Part shown: piece by piece, positions 14,801 to 16,904 of the stretch
How positions within the stretch are numbered: the first letter of the stretch is position 1
Layout of the letters: each line of letters opens with the position of its first letter
From: RGIG8597 sp050872545
GTDB taxonomy: Bacteria > Spirochaetota > GWE2-31-10
Assembly (NCBI GenBank): GCA_050872545.1
Contig: JBNMHA010000051.1
Span: forward strand, 1-16,904
Length of the DNA: 16,904 nucleotides
Reading direction: 5' to 3'
The notes under the pieces: generated by a model
Database searches by the model: none
Seen by the model: the letters and a program-made list of their open reading frames with translations, nothing else
Told to the model about the DNA's origin: nothing
Made by a program: the position numbers and the translations under genes

Positions 14801-16904
14801 AGTGTCAAAGTCGGCGTTCCGTTCTTTACGGATACTTGTTTACTCATTTCAATGCGAATTCTTATTTTATCGCCGGCTTTATATGTTGCAACATTCTTTG
14901 CCACTGTCACGTTTCTGATATAAGGATCTTCTTTTTCCACATAAAACTGCAATTTTTCAATTGTGCTGTTGCCGTAATCATCTTTAGCTGTAAATGCCAG
15001 TGTACAAGAACCGCTGACAAAACTATCCGAATCACCGAATTTATCAGAAGATAACTTTGTTATTGTAATTTTGCTGCCAGACTTCTTAAATGAACCGTCC
15101 TTTGCCAAATCCGCAAAAGCTAATTTCTTTAACACTTTGCCGTTCTGGGAACATTCTATTGTCAAGTCCGCAATTCCGGTAAAATCATCGGCTTCCAAAC
15201 TTACATCAAACGGAACAGTCAATGTACTTCCCTGCACCGGTGACAAAATTGTAATCTGTGGTTTTTCTTCTTCTTTCAGCAAAGATTTAAATGAAACAGT
15301 TGTTTTTCCGCTGGCATTTTCCGCATAAACATAAAAGCGTTTTGTTGCAAACTCATTCTCAAACTCATTCTCAAAATCATTATAAATATTAAAAGGTTGG
15401 ACTGCCGTTACCTGCGGAAGAGCTTTCTGTCCGGCTGAATATTCATACAAGTTATAAAATTTAATCCCCGCGGCAGGAGAAGACAAATCCCAGCAGTTTA
15501 TATTGCCGGTTTTGGGATCAATTTCACTAAGCTTTGCAATATCCGCTTCTGCCGCGCTGGTCAAAACTCTTGCCAAATAAACTTTGCAAACTTGTGAAGC
15601 ATCTGTAACTTTTACCGATACCTGAAAATCGCCCGATTTATCAACTACATCTGAATAAACGTCAAAATCTACATCTTTTGCATTTTCATCCTTTCCTTGC
15701 TTTGCGCTTATATCTACAGAAGGAGCAGTTAAATCTATAACATTAAGTTTTCTTTCCCGATACTGCCCATCATGAAGATAATCTCCGGCTTCATTCACAA
15801 TATAGCTGCTTTTCCTATCGTTAATATCGACAACTTCCACTTTGAGAATATACGAACCGCCGGTTGCCGGTGTGCTGCTGTCCATTTTCCAAGTGTAAAT
15901 ATTTGCGCCGCCTATAATGCTTTCGTCGTAAAAATCTTCTTTTCCCTCGATAACTTCGCCCGATACATTGCAAAGCGAAAGTTTTACGGACTTGATTCCG
16001 TCATCATCGTAACATGTTCCGGAAAGCGGCGTTCCGACCGGAATTTTATCTCCGTATCCGGGGAAAATTGTGTAAGGAAAATCGGTTTTAGGCAATACAC
16101 AGAGAAAACCTTTTTCATCATTTTCTACATTTCCGGCATAATCTTTTACTTTCAGTCCGATTTTGTAGTAGCGTGCAGTCTTTATATCCGCTTCAGTCTG
16201 TGTCGTTTCTTTCAGATAAATTTTCCAATTCCACAAAGATGTCGGCTTCTTCGATGTGTCAACATCAAGCAAATGTTTACCTATGTTGCTGTTTACTTTC
16301 AGTTCCATTGAAGAATCAAAACTTACGGACAACGCTTTTCCAGTCTCATTATTTGCTTCGTCATATTCAGTCAGTGTCAATGTAAGATTTGCTATTCCGT
16401 AGTTGTCATCAATATTTCCCTGAATATAAAAATCTCCGTTGCAAAAATATTCGCTGTTTTTAGAATCGTATGGATCTGCACCTACGGATTCTGCTCTGTC
16501 TTGTTCTCCGGTGTAAAAAGTCAGTGAAGTTTTAAGCGGCGGATACGTAATTTCCGCAGCAGAAGGTTCATTGTCTACAACAAGAGTTCTTGTATCGTAT
16601 GAGCCGTTTGAAGTGTTGTCATTTGCGTCACGTGCAAATACTGTAAATTTGTATTCTCCGTCCGGGAGTTCAAAATTTTCGGCAGCTGTGCCGGCTTCCA
16701 ACTGCGCTTTAATATCGGCTTCCGGGTTCAGCCGTATTTGATAGCTCCAAGGCGAAACCGGATTTTTTATTTCCCAAGTAAACAAAAGTTCGTCATTGTG
16801 CTCAACTTTTAAAAGTGTCGAAGTTACTTTTAAATTATCACTGCATGTTCCGTATAAATACAATGAACTTCCGCTTACATACTGAAAATTCTCATGTGAT
16901 GAAA
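8803..16904 (-). CDS. Giant Ig-like repeat protein, 5'-truncated by window (paralogue 2)
   Basis: The visible 2,699 residues begin ...SSHENFQYVSGSS, which aligns with the region just after the signal peptide of the downstream paralogue. About 40 residues, including any signal peptide, therefore lie outside the window. A TTG at 16861-16863 is the only in-frame start-like codon nearby, but it is an internal leucine because the frame stays open and homologous upstream. Six N-terminal Ig-like units span visible residues 1 to about 772. Five A-B-C blocks follow to about 2566, with repeated 'DGWY.AG..I' and 'YTVAAGN' in B units and IDT.AP linkers. The fifth B unit carries the same insertion as in the paralogue (TAKYVLKYEYD), then PVIRVNKISGR and a cap with FPMNW. 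That cap is about 30 residues longer than its partner. Probably an envelope-exposed, likely lipid-anchored structural or adhesive protein, but this is inferred from the partner. No enzyme motif was seen. Confidence 0.93.
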   Translation of the reverse strand, partial: SSHENFQYVSGSSLYLYGTCSDNLKVTSTLLKVEHNDELLFTWEIKNPVSPWSYQIRLNPEADIKAQLEAGTAAENFELPDGEYKFTVFARDANDNTSNGSYDTRTLVVDNEPSAAEITYPPLKTSLTFYTGEQDRAESVGADPYDSKNSEYFCNGDFYIQGNIDDNYGIANLTLTLTEYDEANNETGKALSVSFDSSMELKVNSNIGKHLLDVDTSKKPTSLWNWKIYLKETTQTEADIKTARYYKIGLKVKDYAGNVENDEKGFLCVLPKTDFPYTIFPGYGDKIPVGTPLSGTCYDDDGIKSVKLSLCNVSGEVIEGKEDFYDESIIGGANIYTWKMDSSTPATGGSYILKVEVVDINDRKSSYIVNEAGDYLHDGQYRERKLNVIDLTAPSVDISAKQGKDENAKDVDFDVYSDVVDKSGDFQVSVKVTDASQVCKVYLARVLTSAAEADIAKLSEIDPKTGNINCWDLSSPAAGIKFYNLYEYSAGQKALPQVTAVQPFNIYNDFENEFENEFATKRFYVYAENASGKTTVSFKSLLKEEEKPQITILSPVQGSTLTVPFDVSLEADDFTGIADLTIECSQNGKVLKKLAFADLAKDGSFKKSGSKITITKLSSDKFGDSDSFVSGSCTLAFTAKDDYGNSTIEKLQFYVEKEDPYIRNVTVAKNVATYKAGDKIRIRIEMSKQVSVKNGTPTLTLNNGATASYSEVDGNCLVFDYVVANGEDTERLNCTELKLNGATVADDQNMQMRTDNFPSDGIGSLAINATIKIDTKLPVVSSIKSLTANGFYKAGTKIEIQVIFSENVDIDTTKGLPCLALNVTNRYAEYDSSHSGNSKNKAVFVYTVQDGDNIDNLAWTKWKQNGAVITDSATGAGGKGNEFAFSDSDVSYQWANKLVIDTTAPQVKKVESSFTSNTLSLGGCFDGTYYYCSEGKQINLDVTFNEIVKVSGSASLSLNSSSSTTAVYSSGSGTDKLSFIYTVAAGDNTDEILKITKINGVVKDNAGNGLTELADSVGKIKDGSGNDKNLKIDTEAPKAPVISLKNAFDAKNAAGTAVYTQLNGGKTVGVTVEAAGIAGDTYSYCWEENGIADSYSAYNGTVSRTFGSGENEGFYQEYSVCLKLKDKAGNESARSAVQVFVIDTDKPKLTKAAPSFVINNALKTTVTRSYTAGEEIYVSLVFNKEVTASGITVKLNNGETVGLDNATTHITGSADYYLTGKYKPLAGEQLDESLCITDVTAGEVKDCLNNKLGYKDLDNVVKAGGFENINASQEIRIDCVAPQINSVSSSKADGWYTVGAIIPITVIFSENVEFIGTTPALVLSNGAEAQYVSGSGSNSWIFNYEVKNGDKDTGDSATSTSYLKAGKITGKIVDLAGDAGKGNPLTNVSVSASSNFSSNKIGIDTKAPAALKLKAVYSGNGSTIKDKETLSGNNGNAYVTVSCESGLESGAVVYVTENGEIKNNWSANFSDIICKPANGEVLTYTIAAKQRDKAGNVSTESNITFTIDNSPVILESITTPHANGTCRANDGIELNLNFNKEVRIKENITLTLNASNGGTLKTVTINASDTYSKTLTATYKVANGDITTEVLNVSALSGKVVDKLNTELQLNADVLSTATNLAATKQITIDTTAPILKTITTTSANGWYKAGDTIAVILTFDEDVKVGSTKPTLSMSSGGTAVYQSGSGQTMNFIYTVAAGNTTVTATNLKVSGISGDILDMAGNAFGKSLPSAANFSGKSIGIDTQINKISILCSDGTNPDGKSYLEAKTLSISGLTDGGSGVKHTEFTVNGETKTLTITGGTASLECKAISNANTNYTVAAKMTDDAGNVSSAKVSFAIDGEEVKLESVTTTTASGTYKSGTVIPITLTFNKAVKVDSALTLTLSNNKTLTIAANGSYSKTLTVNYTVASGDDCESLNVQKITGSVADSRPKSLSSFDLKNVTTIVDTHSINIDTKVPTVTGFTTTAADGWYNAGRNIQFTMECSETVNVTGTPMLILSSGGKAQYLSGSGSKYLVFVYTVAAGNSTAETQSFKINSFSGTIQDIAKNGLSGTIPSNSFAIGIDTAAPKKLQIGGITNGSTVTTANSLYISNFGENTVGSGIATYTININGTVATIGSSPTGTLLFNNLPQNVKQNLTVTDGGKQSFSVYVYQTDKAGNSSAVSETLNFTIDTNKAKLMSVTSSKSNETCKEGTTIEISLVFSRPIKSGSPVITLSNGVELSGGTWSTDSMTYTADYTVGTSSTEDTAGSVLTITEITGEIYDGLATQYMGNLWGKTSPNTNLSSYKVIVDTVAPTLTSSSAVYNSSSGTTTLTYAFSENISKVIGKKITLTREAYAAPIVMSVSEYNEYYALQPSIANYYEKTVNGFDKNANKVDSTAKYVLKYEYDPTNITLTNYFKAMGYYKQEIVMESSAVSVSGNTVSVTTDKLMTGESYTAAVESGIVKDSVGHGCSGIANKTFTSGDKPQPPVIRVNKISGRGSTASSTTMKIDTVTKGAVVYYNLGSSFSTSPSTSYASNSSSSITWRGTTYRGVKIGSTYCISAKAVKNGTNSDVSYEKAFKTVISTSPASTNYGNEGSIQFYVFRGGDQSSGSNSVDNFPMNWDEKSVPANWSNYPFGDNLEIELAKYGMLLADGKTATTWGVTEKLYFHGLGCKVDKGKLVWKWQELSAISVSAGASATDKNKMEQFFHDRNGGNIN
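9205..14585 (-). repeat. Five tandem A-B-C supermodules in paralogue 2
   Basis: Block boundaries lie near 14585, 13470, 12380, 11380, 10380 and 9205, matching the other gene block for block. C units are recognised by linkers such as IDTEAPKAP, IDTKAPAAL and IDTAAPKKL, and by weaker Ig-like sequence ending in D.AGN.S. They are followed by A units such as VILESITT and KLESVTTT. The first B unit (about 14200-13805, FDGTYYYCSEGKQINL) resembles the first B unit of the partner. The central B units instead share DGWY or NGWY. Confidence 0.75.
9690..9905 (-). other. Non-Ig insertion in last B unit of paralogue 2
   Basis: After KKITLTR the segment reads AYAAPIVMSVSEYN, then ANYYEKTVNGFDKNAN, TAKYVLKYEYD, LTNYFKAMGYY, and then returns to the Ig pattern (VSVTTDKLMTGESY). 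It matches the partner's insertion in order and in key residues (AP/YP..VM...EYN, YY, D.(N/T)AKYVLKY, YF...Y). It lies only in the final block, next to the C-terminal cap, which suggests a specialised function at the end of the rod. Confidence 0.65.

Noticed and set aside
15772..16311. Plus-strand open frame of 179 codons opposite paralogue 2, and many shorter ones opposite both giant genes
   Set aside because: They lie wholly inside repeat units of the minus-strand genes, have no matching ribosome-binding sites, and encode low-complexity Ile/Phe/Cys-rich sequence typical of the antisense of Ig-like repeats.
16861..16863. TTG as the start codon of paralogue 2
   Set aside because: The frame continues upstream to the window edge without a stop (VSGSS precedes it) and is homologous to the paralogue there, so this is an internal leucine and the true start lies beyond 16904.

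Overview
The window holds two very large, adjacent, minus-strand genes that fill almost all of it. A mobile-element-rich intergenic stretch of about 600 bp lies at the left edge, and beyond it is the first 23 codons of a REP-associated (IS200-like) transposase. Base composition is moderately AT-rich. The organism is probably a spirochaete, most likely a host-associated Treponema. This rests on the relaxed lipobox, giant Ig-like lipoproteins, and a small IS200-like gene with REP-type repeats. It is an inference, because no taxonomic marker gene is present.

Layout, reading the coding strand from right to left. Positions 16904-8803 carry a giant repeat protein whose 5' end lies outside the window (2,699 residues visible). 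Eleven bases later, through a perfect Shine-Dalgarno that overlaps the first gene's stop codon, comes a second giant gene, 8791-668. It encodes a 2,707-residue protein with a lipoprotein signal peptide. A strong intrinsic terminator at 586-625 ends the operon. Positions 71-585 hold no gene but several inverted repeats: an 11-bp pair at 234/325, a nested palindrome at 374-449, and scattered copies of a GGGACAGACCCTAAT-like motif. The transposase fragment follows at 70-1.

The two giant proteins are full-length colinear paralogues. By eye each divides into six N-terminal Ig-like units, then five copies of a three-part block of roughly 330-415 residues (called A-B-C here), then a C-terminal cap. 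Matching unit boundaries fall within a few tens of residues of each other over about 2,700 residues. In the fifth block of both proteins the B unit carries the same non-Ig insertion, the C unit resembles a chitobiase/beta-hexosaminidase C-terminal Ig fold, and the cap contains an FPxNW motif. The central blocks look more alike within each protein than between the two, which suggests homogenisation after an ancestral tandem duplication.

The likely role is a pair of co-expressed, very long, rod-like cell-envelope proteins, at least one of them lipid-anchored. No catalytic domain is recognisable and no ligand can be assigned. The undescribed elements with most potential are the A-B-C block architecture and the conserved C-terminal insertion and cap.
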